From NCBI RefSeq assembly GCF_014643375.1, contig NZ_BMJJ01000001.1:639782-703781 (forward strand): a stretch of 64,000 bases of DNA. The letters run 5' to 3'. The notes under the pieces were generated by a model. That model was given only the letters and a program-made list of their open reading frames with translations, ran no database searches and was not told the origin of the DNA. The stretch is from Aureimonas glaciei (GTDB lineage Bacteria; Pseudomonadota; Alphaproteobacteria; Rhizobiales; Rhizobiaceae). This document shows, piece by piece, positions 18,940-31,525 of this stretch (positions are counted from its first letter, which is position 1; each line of letters opens with the position of its first letter). The translations under genes and the position numbers were made by a program.

Positions 18940-19965
18940 CTACGAGAATATTTCCTTGGTCACGCCCTGCAGCGGGACGCGCTTTTCGGCACCGCCGAGT
19001 TCGTAAGCGACGCGCGGCATGCCGTAGACGAGCGAGGTCGCTTCGTCCTGCGCCATCGTCCTGGCGCCGCTCTGGCGCATCTCGAGCAGGCCCTGCGCGC
19101 CGTCGCGGCCCATGCCGGTGAGGATCGCGCCCGTCATCCTTCCGGCGAAGTTCTGGGCCAGCGACGAGAACAGCATGTCGACCGAGGGGCGATGGCCGTT
19201 CACCGGATCTTCCTGGGTGAGCTTCAGCCGCAGCCCGGCCTTGGTGGCAAGGGTCATGTGCTGGGCGCCCGGCGCGATATAGACCGTGCCGCGCTGGATT
19301 TCCGCGCCGTTCTGGCCTTCGATCACCCGAGCCTTGCAGATCTTGTTCAGCCGCGCCGAGAAGGACGAGGTGAAGGCCGCCGGCAGGTGCTGGACGATGA
19401 GGGTCGGGGGGCAGTCGGCGGGGAAATCCGACAAAACGGTCATCAGCGCCTCGACGCCGCCGGTGGAGGAGCCGATGCCGATGAGGTCGGGCCAGTTGGC
19501 GTGGCGCTCGAGCGCCGAGCTGTTTGCCGGCGCCCGGGCCGCGGCGATCTGGCGCCGGCCCGAGGCCATTCCGGGCTTGGCCTTGGCGGCCTCCTTCACC
19601 AAAGCGGGAAGGTGGTCGAGCGTGTTGCCGGTGAGGCCGCCCGGCTTGGAGATGCAATCGAAGGCGCCGGTCTCCAGCGCCTGCAGCGTGGCGGCGGCGC
19701 CCGGCTGGGTGAGGTTGGAGACCATGATCACCGGCGTCGGCCGCAGCCGCATGATCTTGTCGAGAAAATCGAGCCCGTTCATGTTCGGCATCTCGATGTC
19801 GAGCGTGACGACGTCCGGGTCGAGTTCCTTCATCATGTCCCGCGCTTCCAGCGGGTTGGCGGCTTCGCCGACGACGTCGATGGCCGGGTCGCCCGACAGC
19901 GCATGCTTCAGAAGCGCCCGCATGGTGCGCGAATCGTCGACGATGAGGACCCGGACGGGGCTCAT
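18940..19965 (-). CDS. cheB: chemotaxis response regulator protein-glutamate methylesterase
   Basis: Removes receptor methyl groups when phosphorylated by CheA. The 341 residues comprise a receiver domain (D56 in LDIEMPNMNG), a linker of about 35 residues, and the C-terminal methylesterase. Its serine is in GIGSSTGG (S167 by alignment), with the histidine in QHLPAAFT and the aspartate in GMGRDGAQG. Its ATG overlaps the cheR stop (ATGA), so the two opposing adaptation enzymes are translationally coupled. Confidence 0.96.
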   Translation of the reverse strand: MSPVRVLIVDDSRTMRALLKHALSGDPAIDVVGEAANPLEARDMMKELDPDVVTLDIEMPNMNGLDFLDKIMRLRPTPVIMVSNLTQPGAAATLQALETGAFDCISKPGGLTGNTLDHLPALVKEAAKAKPGMASGRRQIAAARAPANSSALERHANWPDLIGIGSSTGGVEALMTVLSDFPADCPPTLIVQHLPAAFTSSFSARLNKICKARVIEGQNGAEIQRGTVYIAPGAQHMTLATKAGLRLKLTQEDPVNGHRPSVDMLFSSLAQNFAGRMTGAILTGMGRDGAQGLLEMRQSGARTMAQDEATSLVYGMPRVAYELGGAEKRVPLQGVTKEIFS

Positions 19966-20855
19966 TTCACGGCTCCCTCGAGGCGGCGGTAGGCCGTCGT
20001 TCCCTCATAGGCGAGATACTGCGTGGCGGGGCCCGTCAGCCGTTCCGAATGGCCCATGTAGAACCAGCCGCCGGGCTCGAGATAGCGGCAGTAGCGGTGC
20101 CAGATCTTCTCGCGCGTCGGCTGGTCGAAGTAGATCGTGACATTGCGGCAGAACAGGGCCTGGAAGGTCCCCTGCATCGGCCATTCGCCGATGAGGTTCA
20201 GCTCGCGGAAGGAGATCAGGTCGCGCATGGCGTCCGAGACCTCGAAGGCGTCGCCGCCCTTGCCGCCCGTCGGCTTGAACCAGCGCTGCTTCAGCGTCTT
20301 CGGCACCGCCTCGAGCGTCGCCTCGTCGTAGATGCCGGCGCGCCCGAAGGCGATGACGTTCGGGTCGATGTCGGTGGCCAGGATCTTGATGTCGTAATTC
20401 GGGGCGTCGGGCATCATCGACAGGACGGTCAGCGCGATCGAATAGGGCTCGTGGCCGTTGGAGCAGCCGGCCGACCAGATCCGCACCCGCCCGCCCTTCT
20501 TGGCGTCGGCCAGAAGCGCGGGCAGCAGCTCGCTCTTCAGATGCTCGAAATGGTGGTTCTCGCGGAAGAAGTGCGTGACGTTGGTGGTCAGCGCGGCGAG
20601 CATGCTCATCCGCTCGCTCGTCCCCTCGGCGCCCTCGATGTAGGAGCAGTATTCCTTGAAGCTGGCGAGGCCGAGCGCCCTGAGGCGCTTGGCCAGCCTG
20701 CTATAGACGAGGTTGCTCTTCGACGGGGCGAGCAGGATGCCTGAATCCGAATGAAGGATCTTGGCGATCGTGTTGAAGTCGGAATCCGTCAGGATGAATT
20801 CACCCGATCCGGTACGGCCGTCGGCCACGCGCTTATCGGATTCAGGTCGTGCCAT
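19962..20855 (-). CDS. cheR: chemotaxis protein-glutamate O-methyltransferase
   Basis: Methylates receptor glutamates using S-adenosylmethionine. The 297-residue protein has the N-terminal CheR helical domain, the NVTHFFRE motif, the SAM-binding loop WSAGCSNGHEPYSIA (Asn replaces the usual Thr), LATDIDPNVI, and the C-terminal FCRNVTIYFD and GHSERL motifs. Placed between cheW and cheB; overlaps cheB by 4 nt. The MCP at the head of the locus ends in WEEF, a likely CheR docking peptide. Confidence 0.96.
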   Translation of the reverse strand: MARPESDKRVADGRTGSGEFILTDSDFNTIAKILHSDSGILLAPSKSNLVYSRLAKRLRALGLASFKEYCSYIEGAEGTSERMSMLAALTTNVTHFFRENHHFEHLKSELLPALLADAKKGGRVRIWSAGCSNGHEPYSIALTVLSMMPDAPNYDIKILATDIDPNVIAFGRAGIYDEATLEAVPKTLKQRWFKPTGGKGGDAFEVSDAMRDLISFRELNLIGEWPMQGTFQALFCRNVTIYFDQPTREKIWHRYCRYLEPGGWFYMGHSERLTGPATQYLAYEGTTAYRRLEGAVK

Positions 20856-20936
20856 TACGGTCTATGCCTCTGCATCGCGGTTTCGGCATCCGGCAGCGAC
20901 AGGGCCGCCGGACAGTCTGGTACCCGGAGCGCCCGA

Positions 20937-21401
20937 TCAGGCGGCCATGTCGGTCTGCGGCAGCACGAAGTCGACGGCGATCATCGAGATCATCCGGCCT
21001 TCGAAGGCCATGACGCCGCGCACGAAGGTGCGGGCGAGTTCCGAGGCGATGTCGGGCGTGGGCTGCAGCAGATCGTCGGTGACGGTCAGGATGTCCGAGA
21101 CGGCATCGACGAGAAGGCCGACGAGCTGGCGATCGATGCGCACCACGATCACCACCGAACGGGCCGTCGGCTGCGTCGGGCCGAAGCCGAGGCGGGCGGC
21201 GAGATCGACGATCGGCAGCACGGTGCCGCGCAGGTTGATCACCCCGACGACGAAGTTCGGCGCGTGCGGCAGCGGTGTCGCGGCGGCAAAACCCCGGATC
21301 TCGCGCACGGCGATGATGTCGACGCAGAATTCCTGCTCGCCGATGCGGAACGCGATGAGTTCGCGCATGCCGGCCTTTTCGTTGTCTTTGATGTCGTTCA
21401 T
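20937..21401 (-). CDS. cheW: chemotaxis adaptor protein
   Basis: A 154-residue CheW domain coupling receptors to CheA. Typical segments are FRIGEQEFCVDIIAVREIRG, VVGVINLRGTVLPIVDLAARLG, and GLLVDAVSDILTV. It lies 5 nt after the cheA stop, so in the same operon, with 81 nt before cheR. Confidence 0.96.
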   Translation of the reverse strand: MNDIKDNEKAGMRELIAFRIGEQEFCVDIIAVREIRGFAAATPLPHAPNFVVGVINLRGTVLPIVDLAARLGFGPTQPTARSVVIVVRIDRQLVGLLVDAVSDILTVTDDLLQPTPDIASELARTFVRGVMAFEGRMISMIAVDFVLPQTDMAA

Positions 21402-21406
21402 GGCTC

Positions 21407-23686
21407 TTACTCCGCTGCTTGCAGGCTGTTGCCGAAATGGCTTTGTTCGAAGCGCGACGTGGCGGTGACGGCGTCGACGTCGAGGATGAGGGCGACGCGG
21501 CCATCGCCCATGATGGTGGCGGCGGCCACGCCCGCGACGCGGCCGTAGTTCGCCTCGAGGCTCTTGATCACCACCTGGCGCTGGCCCTGGATGGCGTCGA
21601 CGAGCAGCGCCGAACGGCTGCCGTTCTCCGCCTCGACGAGGATCGCCACGCCGTTCATGGCGTCGGTCTGCTCGTGCCGGTAGCCGAGCTGGGCGGCGAC
21701 GTCGACGAGCGGCAGGAAACTGTCGCGCACCTTGATCAACCGCTCGTCGCTGCCGAAGCCCCTGACTTCGCTGGCCTTCGGCTTCAGCGTCTCGATGATC
21801 GCCGTCAGCGGCACGACGAGGGTCTGCGTGCCGGCGGTGACGATCATGCCGTCGAGCACGGCGAGCGTCAGCGGCAGGCTCATGGTGAAGATCGAGCCTT
21901 CGCCGGGCCTGGAGGCGATCGAGACGCGGCCGCCGAGGGCCTGGATCGAGCGCTTGACCACGTCCATGCCGACGCCGCGGCCGGAGAGCTCGGAAACGAC
22001 TTCCTTGGTCGAGAAGCCCGGCAGGAAGATCAGGTTGTCGGTCTCTTCGTCCGTCAGCGTGGCATCAGGGGCGATCAGGCCGTTCTTGATGGCGATGTTG
22101 CGCACCACCGGCCGGTTGATGCCGGCGCCGTCGTCCGAGATCTCGATGACGATCCGCCCCGAACGGTGCATGGCGGCGACCCGCACCGTGCCTTCCTCGG
22201 GCTTGCCCGCGGCGCGGCGCACCTCCGGCGTCTCGACGCCATGGTCGATGGCGTTGCGGATCATGTGGGTGAGCGGATCCGACAGGCGTTCGATGACTGT
22301 CTTGTCGACCTCGGTGCCTTCGCCCTCGGTGACGAGCCGGACCGACTTCTTGGTCGCATCGGCGACCTCGCGAACGAGCCGCGGCAGGCGCTGGAACACC
22401 GACTTCACCGGCTGAGCGCGGATCGCCATGACGCTGTCCTGGATCTCGCGCGTCAGCTGCTCCAGCTCGTCGAGGCCGACGGCGACGTCCGTGGCGCGGG
22501 TGAGGCCGGCCTGGGTGGCGCGCTGCGACAGCATGACCTGGTGGATGACGAGCTCGCCGACCAGATCGATCAGCTTGTCGACGCGCTCGAGATCGACGCG
22601 GATGGTCGCGCCGGCCTGGGCGACGGGATCGCCGCTGGGGGCGGCGGCTGCGGCGGCCGGCTTGGGCGCGGCCTTGGCCGCCGGCGCGGCGGCTTCGGCG
22701 CGCGGCTTGGCGGGAGCCGCAAGCTGCGGCGCCGCCGGCTTGACTTCGCGCGAGGGCGCCGGCGCTGCGTCCGCCGGCTCGTCGGACAGGCCGGTTTGCA
22801 TGCGCGCCAGAAGCGCGGCGATCTCGGGATCGACGTTTTCCTCGGCGGCTTCCGCCGCCTCGGCGGGGGCATCGCCGGTGAGGGGTTCGATCGTCAGTTC
22901 GCAGTCGAAGGAGGCGAACTCGAAGATCTCGCGGATGGCGTCCTCGATCGGCGCCTCGGTGGCGACTTCGATGCTCCAGACGAGGAAGGCGCTTTCGGGG
23001 TCGAGGTCGCTGAGCAGCGGCGTTGCCGAGGTGTCGCAGAGAACCCGTCCGCCCCCCAGCGCCAGCACTTCGCGAATGAGGCGGGCGCTCTCATTGGCCT
23101 TGGCATACATGTCGGGGCTGGGCTTGAAGGTGACGCGGTAGCCGGACTGCGGGGCGAAGAAATCGTCGAGCTCGACGGCGACGGGGACGAAGTCGAGCCC
23201 ATCCATGCCGTCGCCGAACATGCCGGAGAAGTCGTCCTCCGCCTCTTCCTCCTCGGGCTCCTGCGACGCGGCCGCGACGACCGGGGCCTTGCCCCCCTTG
23301 GAGGCGGGGATCAGCGCCCTCAGTTCGTCGACGAGAACCTTGCTGCGGGCGGCATCGACCTCGCCGCCATCGCGGGCGACGGTGATGAGGTCGGCCAGGA
23401 CGTCGGCCGAGCGCAGCATGATGCGGATGACCTCGGGCGTCGCCTCGAGCCGGTTGGAGCGGACCTCGTCGAGCGTCGTCTCGAAGATATGGGCGAAATG
23501 CACCAGATCGTTCAGGTTGAAGGCGCCGGCTCCCCCCTTCACGGAGTGGACGGCCCGGAACACGGCATTGACGGTATCGGAATCGGCCTCGCCGTTCTCC
23601 ATCGCCAACAGGCCGTTTTCCAGTTCACCCAGCTGCTCGACGCATTCCTCGAAGAATGTCGCCCGAATCTCCGCCATCGCGTCCAT
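21407..23686 (-). CDS. cheA: chemotaxis histidine kinase
   Basis: A 759-residue CheA with an Hpt (P1) domain whose phosphoacceptor is H47 (AVHSVKGGAG), a P2-like region (about 165-275) and a long Ala/Pro-rich linker (about 290-360). The dimerisation domain with ELVIHQVMLSQRA, the P4 ATPase (MIRNAIDHGVE, then ISDDGAGI and GRGVGMDVV) and a C-terminal CheW-like P5 (TLVVPLTAIIETL) follow. The start at ATG 23686 has GAGGAGA 6 nt upstream. It phosphorylates CheY1, CheY2 and CheB. Confidence 0.97.
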   Translation of the reverse strand: MDAMAEIRATFFEECVEQLGELENGLLAMENGEADSDTVNAVFRAVHSVKGGAGAFNLNDLVHFAHIFETTLDEVRSNRLEATPEVIRIMLRSADVLADLITVARDGGEVDAARSKVLVDELRALIPASKGGKAPVVAAASQEPEEEEAEDDFSGMFGDGMDGLDFVPVAVELDDFFAPQSGYRVTFKPSPDMYAKANESARLIREVLALGGGRVLCDTSATPLLSDLDPESAFLVWSIEVATEAPIEDAIREIFEFASFDCELTIEPLTGDAPAEAAEAAEENVDPEIAALLARMQTGLSDEPADAAPAPSREVKPAAPQLAAPAKPRAEAAAPAAKAAPKPAAAAAAPSGDPVAQAGATIRVDLERVDKLIDLVGELVIHQVMLSQRATQAGLTRATDVAVGLDELEQLTREIQDSVMAIRAQPVKSVFQRLPRLVREVADATKKSVRLVTEGEGTEVDKTVIERLSDPLTHMIRNAIDHGVETPEVRRAAGKPEEGTVRVAAMHRSGRIVIEISDDGAGINRPVVRNIAIKNGLIAPDATLTDEETDNLIFLPGFSTKEVVSELSGRGVGMDVVKRSIQALGGRVSIASRPGEGSIFTMSLPLTLAVLDGMIVTAGTQTLVVPLTAIIETLKPKASEVRGFGSDERLIKVRDSFLPLVDVAAQLGYRHEQTDAMNGVAILVEAENGSRSALLVDAIQGQRQVVIKSLEANYGRVAGVAAATIMGDGRVALILDVDAVTATSRFEQSHFGNSLQAAE

Positions 23687-23819
23687 CGAAGTCTCCTCTA
23701 TCTTTTGCGGCGGCGCCCGACGTCCCCGTCTTCGCGGCCTTCGGGCCCCACCGTCCGGCGCGCCCGCGCCGGGGTGGAAGTGCCCATACTCTGTTCATTC
23801 GATGGCGGCGGCGGCAGGC

Positions 23820-24188
23820 TCAGGCGGCGACGCGGCGGATGGCGTCGACGAGCTTGACGGGGTCGAAGGGCTTGACGATCCAGCCGGTGGCACCGGCACT
23901 TCGGGCTCTCGCCTTCTTCTCGGGATCGCTCTCGGTGGAGAGGACGAGGATCGGGATGACGCGGCGGTTCACGTCGGCGCGCACTTCCTCGATGAACTGC
24001 AGGCCGTCCATGCGGGGCATGTTGACGTCGGTGATGATGACGTCGGGATAGGCCATGCCTTCCAGCACTTCGAGGCCGTGCACGCCGTCCTCGGCCTGGA
24101 CGACGATGAAGCCGGAATCCTGCAGGGCGCGGCGCAGCATTTCGCGCATGGTGCGCGAATCGTCGACGGTCAGGATCGTCTTGGTCAT
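23820..24188 (-). CDS. cheY1: chemotaxis response regulator CheY (first copy)
   Basis: A 122-residue receiver domain with acidic residues DD (9-10), phosphoacceptor D54 (IITDVNMPRMDG), the switch Ser/Thr in VLSTESD and Lys in GWIVKPF. By position (after cheS, before cheA) it corresponds to CheY1 of Sinorhizobium, which acts as a phosphate sink for CheY2. It overlaps the cheS stop by ATGA. Confidence 0.94.
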   Translation of the reverse strand: MTKTILTVDDSRTMREMLRRALQDSGFIVVQAEDGVHGLEVLEGMAYPDVIITDVNMPRMDGLQFIEEVRADVNRRVIPILVLSTESDPEKKARARSAGATGWIVKPFDPVKLVDAIRRVAA

Positions 24189-24480
24189 AGGGAGATCTCT
24201 TTCTCGAGCAGGCTGTCGACGGAAAGGCCGAGAAGCCGGAGGCCGCTTTCGAAGCCCTCGGACGTCTTGGTGATGGAGAGGGGGGTGAGATCGGCCTTCC
24301 AGGTGACGACGGCCGAGAGCAGCACCTGCAGGCACTGTCCGCCGAGCCGCTCGACATGCGAGGCGTCGATGGCGATGGCCTCGCCGCGGGCGGCGACGAA
24401 GCGCTCGGCGAGTGGGCCGGCCGCCGTCAGGTCGAGATGGGCCGGCAGGTCGATGACCAGGGCGTCGGTGCTGTCGCTCA

Positions 24481-24481
<1 letters not shown>
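24185..24481 (-). CDS. cheS: STAS-domain protein CheS-like
   Basis: A 98-residue STAS domain (LVIDLPAHLDLTAAGPLAERF, then AIAIDASHVERLGGQCLQVLL). The size and location between the MCP and cheY1 match CheS of Sinorhizobium meliloti, reported to bind CheA and speed CheY1-phosphate loss. The usual phosphorylatable Ser of anti-anti-sigma STAS domains is not obvious here (AIDASHVERLGG). It overlaps both neighbours through ATGA junctions. Confidence 0.85.
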
Positions 24482-26468
<1,987 letters not shown>

Positions 26469-26939
26469 GGTGGTTCGCAAGCTTTCTTTCGACCCAAAAT
26501 ATTCGACAATCCCTAATGCTTTGATCACTCACTGACCGCGTGGCGTCACGGCGGGGGATGTCGAGGTGTTGGTGTAGGGGAGGCGGATTGAGATTTTCTT
26601 GCCTCCCGGTGGGGCACATGAGGGGGCGATGCCCGCCGCCGGCGGGTACGGACTCTGGATCGACTGTTTAGGAGAAAGCTTGGGCCGGGCTGGCGCCCCG
26701 CGACAGCCGGCCTGCGACCCGGATCGGATGCGGCTCTGGCGACGGGGGCGCCAGCGCCGCCCAGTGTGCGGGACCAGGGGGTTCCCCTAACGCCGCCTGA
26801 CAATCAGCCGCAGGGACCGGTTCCATCACAAGTTCGTGATATTAGCGCCGGGAGTTCTCAGGCGTGTCGAGGGGCGGCGGGGCAAAGAAGACGCGATTCA
26901 GCTCGCAAGCTTCGCCGGGGCATCTGCACCCGCCGGTGT
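26469..26939. other. intergenic region upstream of che operon and downstream of recQ
   Basis: About 470 bp with no convincing gene on either strand: the open frames here lack ribosome-binding sites and family resemblance. The first 60 bp are AT-rich (probable che promoter); the rest is GC-rich with short inverted repeats such as GCCCGCCGCCGGCGGG (26630-26645). I see no tRNA or known small RNA. Confidence 0.5.
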
Positions 26940-28727
<1,788 letters not shown>

Positions 28728-28963
28728 GTCCCTGAGGACGTCGGAAGGATCCTTCAGCGTGGCCCTGACTCCTCGGTTGGCGCGGCCGTGATCGCCGCGG
28801 TTTCCAGTTGGGGATGGCCGCGGGATAGGGCAATCGGCGTCGCCCCGTCAACGCGAAAGGAATGGGCGCGGCCGCCGCGTTCCCGCATCGCCGGCGGCCC
28901 CCGGACCCGGGCGCGTCACATTATGGCAACAGTGGGGCCGAGATACTGCCGCACGCCATAACT

Positions 28964-28978
28964 TGACTCCAATTGTCA
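28964..28978 (+). promoter_or_regulatory. RirA-type iron-responsive operator upstream of TonB receptor gene
   Basis: TGA-N9-TCA within the larger motif ACTTGAC-N7-GTCAT (28961-28979), overlapping a TTGACT -35-like box, about 45 bp upstream of the receptor start codon. TGA-N9-TCA is the core of the rhizobial iron-responsive operator bound by RirA. The same 12 bases with the same spacing recur upstream of the siderophore-interacting protein gene. Confidence 0.65.
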
Positions 28979-29023
28979 TAATAAACCGGTTAGGCGGAAA
29001 GCACCGATCTTCAGGAGGCCGCC

Positions 29024-31195
29024 ATGCCCTTTCCCGTCCGCCGCACCCAGACCCTTCTGCTCGTGTCCTGCGCGCTCGGGGCGCTGCTCGTTCCCGCCGC
29101 CGCACAGGACGCGATCGTCCTCGACACGGTGACGCTGCAGGGGGCGGGCGCCGGCACGGGCACCGACGGGACCCTGGCCGCCGACAGCGCGCTGGTCGTC
29201 CCGAAGCAGAGCGCGACGTCGACCAAGGGCGCCGGGTCCCGGCTGGAGAGCCCGCAGCCCGTCTCGGTGATCGGCCAGGACCAGCTCGAACTCCGCAACG
29301 TCCAGTCCGTCGACGAGGCTGTGCGGTATTCCTCGGGCGTGCAGGGCCAAAAATTCGGCAACAACAACCGGCTGGACTGGTTCAACATCCGCGGCTTCCC
29401 TGCCAACGAGGACGGTCTGTATCTCGACGGCCTTGCCCTGTTCTCGACGGCCTTCGCGACCTGGCAGGTCGATCCCGTCCTGCTCGAACGCGTCGAGGTG
29501 CTGAAGGGCCCGGCCTCCGTCCTCTACGGCGGCAGCTCGCCGGGCGGTCTCGTGAACCTCGTTTCCAAGCGCCCGACCACGACGCCGCAGGGATCGGTCG
29601 AGGTCGGCGTCAACGAATACGGCCAGGTCTATACGGCGCTCGACAGCAGCGGCCCGCTCGGCGACGACGACATCTGGACCTACCGGCTGAACGCCAAGCT
29701 CTTCGGTGGCGACTTCTATGCCGACGAGGGCGACGAGTTCCGCGGCCTGATCGCCCCGACCCTCACCTATCAGCCCGACGCGCAGACGAGCTTCACGCTC
29801 TACGGCTCCTATCAGCGCGACGATTCCAACAACGTGCCGGGCTTCCTGCCCTATGTCGGCACCGTCGTGCCGGCGTCCTACGGCAAGATCGACCGCAAGC
29901 TGTTCACCAGCGACACGACGATCGACACCTTCGAGCGCGACCAGACGATGATCGGCTACGAGTTCGAGCATTCGTTCAACGAGACCTTCACGGTGCGCCA
30001 GAAGGCCCGCTACGCCCATCTCGATTCGACCTATGAACTGGCCTACGGCAACGGCTACGTCACCCCCGGCGGCTCGGAACTCGCCCGCATCCACTTCCGC
30101 ACCGACCCCACCGCCGATACGGTCACCATCGACAACCAGGTCGAGGCGCTCTTCGCCACGGGCGCGATCGACCACAAGCTGCTCGCCGGCCTCGACTACC
30201 GCTACTACAAGCTCGACCAGACCCAGGCGGTGTCGGCCTGGAATGGACCCGGAGGGCTCGGCATGCCGCTCGACGTCCTGAACCCGAACTACGGCGTCGG
30301 CCAGCCGCCGCTCGGCGCGCCCTATATCGACAACGCCCAGACGCTGAACCAGACCGGCCTCTACATCCAGGACCAGATGCGGGCCGACAAGCTCGTGGTG
30401 ACGCTGAACGCGCGCTACGATTTCCTCAACACGGAACTCGACAACCGCATCGGCACCGATGCCGAGGACGACGAGGGCGCCTTCAGCGGCCGGGCCGGCG
30501 TCGCCTATCTTTTCGACAACGGCCTCACGCCCTATGCCACCTATTCCCGGTTCTTCACCCCGGTTCTCGGTATCGACGCGGCCGGGACGCCCTTCGAGTC
30601 CGGCGACGGCGACCAGTATGAGGCCGGCATCAAGTATCAGCCGACCGGCTTCGACGGCTTCTTCACCGCGTCCGTCTTCGACCTCACCCGCGGCAACGTC
30701 CTCACCAACGACGTCGTCGGCAACAACCCGTTCCAGCAGGTCCAGACGGGCGAAATCCAGTCGCAGGGTTTTGAGCTCGAAGGCACCGTCGGCCTCGGCA
30801 ACGGCTTCAGCCTCCTGGCGGCCTACACGAAGTTCGATCTCGAAGTGACGGAATCCAGCGACGTCGACCTCGGCAAGGTGCCAGTCGCCATCCCCGAGGA
30901 GTTCGCCTCGCTCTGGCTCGACTATGCCTTCCAGTCCGACGCGCTGACCGGCCTGCGCCTCGGCGGCGGCCTGCGCTGGAACGGCGAGAGCTATGCCGAC
31001 AAGGCCAACACGCTGGAGGTCCCGGACTATACTGTCGTCGACGCCTCGATCTCCTACGAGAAGGCCAACTGGAAGGGTCAGCTCAACGCGTCCAACCTCT
31101 TCGACAAGAAGGCCGTGTCCTCGTGCCAGGACGCCAACTCCTGCTTCTACAATGAGCCGCGCAAGGTGACGGCGAGCTTGACCTACTCCTGGTAG
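29024..31195 (+). CDS. TonB-dependent siderophore receptor (FhuA/FoxA type)
   Basis: An outer-membrane, energised importer for an Fe3+-siderophore, 723 residues. A signal peptide is cleaved near PAAAQD; a TonB-box-like segment (AIVLDTVTLQ) follows. The plug domain is at about residues 60-165 (PQPVSVIGQDQLELRNVQSVDEAVRYSSGV, RVEVLKGPASVLYGGSSPGGLVNLVSK), then a 22-strand barrel ending in LTYSW. Two Cys near the end (SCQDANSC) recall the FhuA-type C-terminal disulfide, suggesting a hydroxamate ligand. AGGAGG precedes the ATG. The RirA-like operator upstream predicts iron repression. Confidence 0.93.
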   Translation: MPFPVRRTQTLLLVSCALGALLVPAAAQDAIVLDTVTLQGAGAGTGTDGTLAADSALVVPKQSATSTKGAGSRLESPQPVSVIGQDQLELRNVQSVDEAVRYSSGVQGQKFGNNNRLDWFNIRGFPANEDGLYLDGLALFSTAFATWQVDPVLLERVEVLKGPASVLYGGSSPGGLVNLVSKRPTTTPQGSVEVGVNEYGQVYTALDSSGPLGDDDIWTYRLNAKLFGGDFYADEGDEFRGLIAPTLTYQPDAQTSFTLYGSYQRDDSNNVPGFLPYVGTVVPASYGKIDRKLFTSDTTIDTFERDQTMIGYEFEHSFNETFTVRQKARYAHLDSTYELAYGNGYVTPGGSELARIHFRTDPTADTVTIDNQVEALFATGAIDHKLLAGLDYRYYKLDQTQAVSAWNGPGGLGMPLDVLNPNYGVGQPPLGAPYIDNAQTLNQTGLYIQDQMRADKLVVTLNARYDFLNTELDNRIGTDAEDDEGAFSGRAGVAYLFDNGLTPYATYSRFFTPVLGIDAAGTPFESGDGDQYEAGIKYQPTGFDGFFTASVFDLTRGNVLTNDVVGNNPFQQVQTGEIQSQGFELEGTVGLGNGFSLLAAYTKFDLEVTESSDVDLGKVPVAIPEEFASLWLDYAFQSDALTGLRLGGGLRWNGESYADKANTLEVPDYTVVDASISYEKANWKGQLNASNLFDKKAVSSCQDANSCFYNEPRKVTASLTYSW

Positions 31196-31285
31196 GCCGT
31201 CCTGCTGCGCGGACGCGGGCGCCGCGCGCGTTGGAGAGAGCCGCACGTTCATGACGCCATCAGCGTCCCAAACCTCGTCATCGTC

Positions 31286-31413
31286 GGGCTTGACCCGACG
31301 ACCCATGCCGGAAGCGGACCCGTTGCAAAGTCGACTCAGGATGCGGCGCGACCGTGCCTGTCCTGCCACGCAGTGCCGCTGCCGCGTTCGGCATGGGTTC
31401 TCGGGTCGAGCCC
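31286..31413. repeat. long imperfect palindromic repeat element downstream of TonB receptor
   Basis: Two 25-bp arms, 31286-31310 and 31389-31413, are inverted copies with three mismatches (GGGCTTGACCCGACG... against ...TCGGGTCGAGCCC), separated by 78 bp. The arm sequence looks like the dispersed GGGCTTGACCCG palindromes common between genes in Rhizobiales. It lies in the 330-bp gap (31196-31525) that otherwise holds nothing I can identify. Confidence 0.6.
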
Positions 31414-31525
31414 GAGAAGGACTAGGCCGAGGTGTGCGCCTCTCCGGCGGCGTCACATGTCAGATACTCCGCGTGAAGGCAGCCGAGCCGAAAGGCACAC
31501 CGGCACACCCTCCCGTTCGCGTCCT

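Noticed and set aside
21419-23857. 812-codon plus-strand open frame opposite cheA
   Set aside because: It is the antisense shadow of cheA; no domain resemblance and low-complexity translation.
26599-26790. Small plus-strand open frame upstream of the che operon
   Set aside because: No convincing ribosome-binding site, no recognisable pattern, typical GC-driven open frame.
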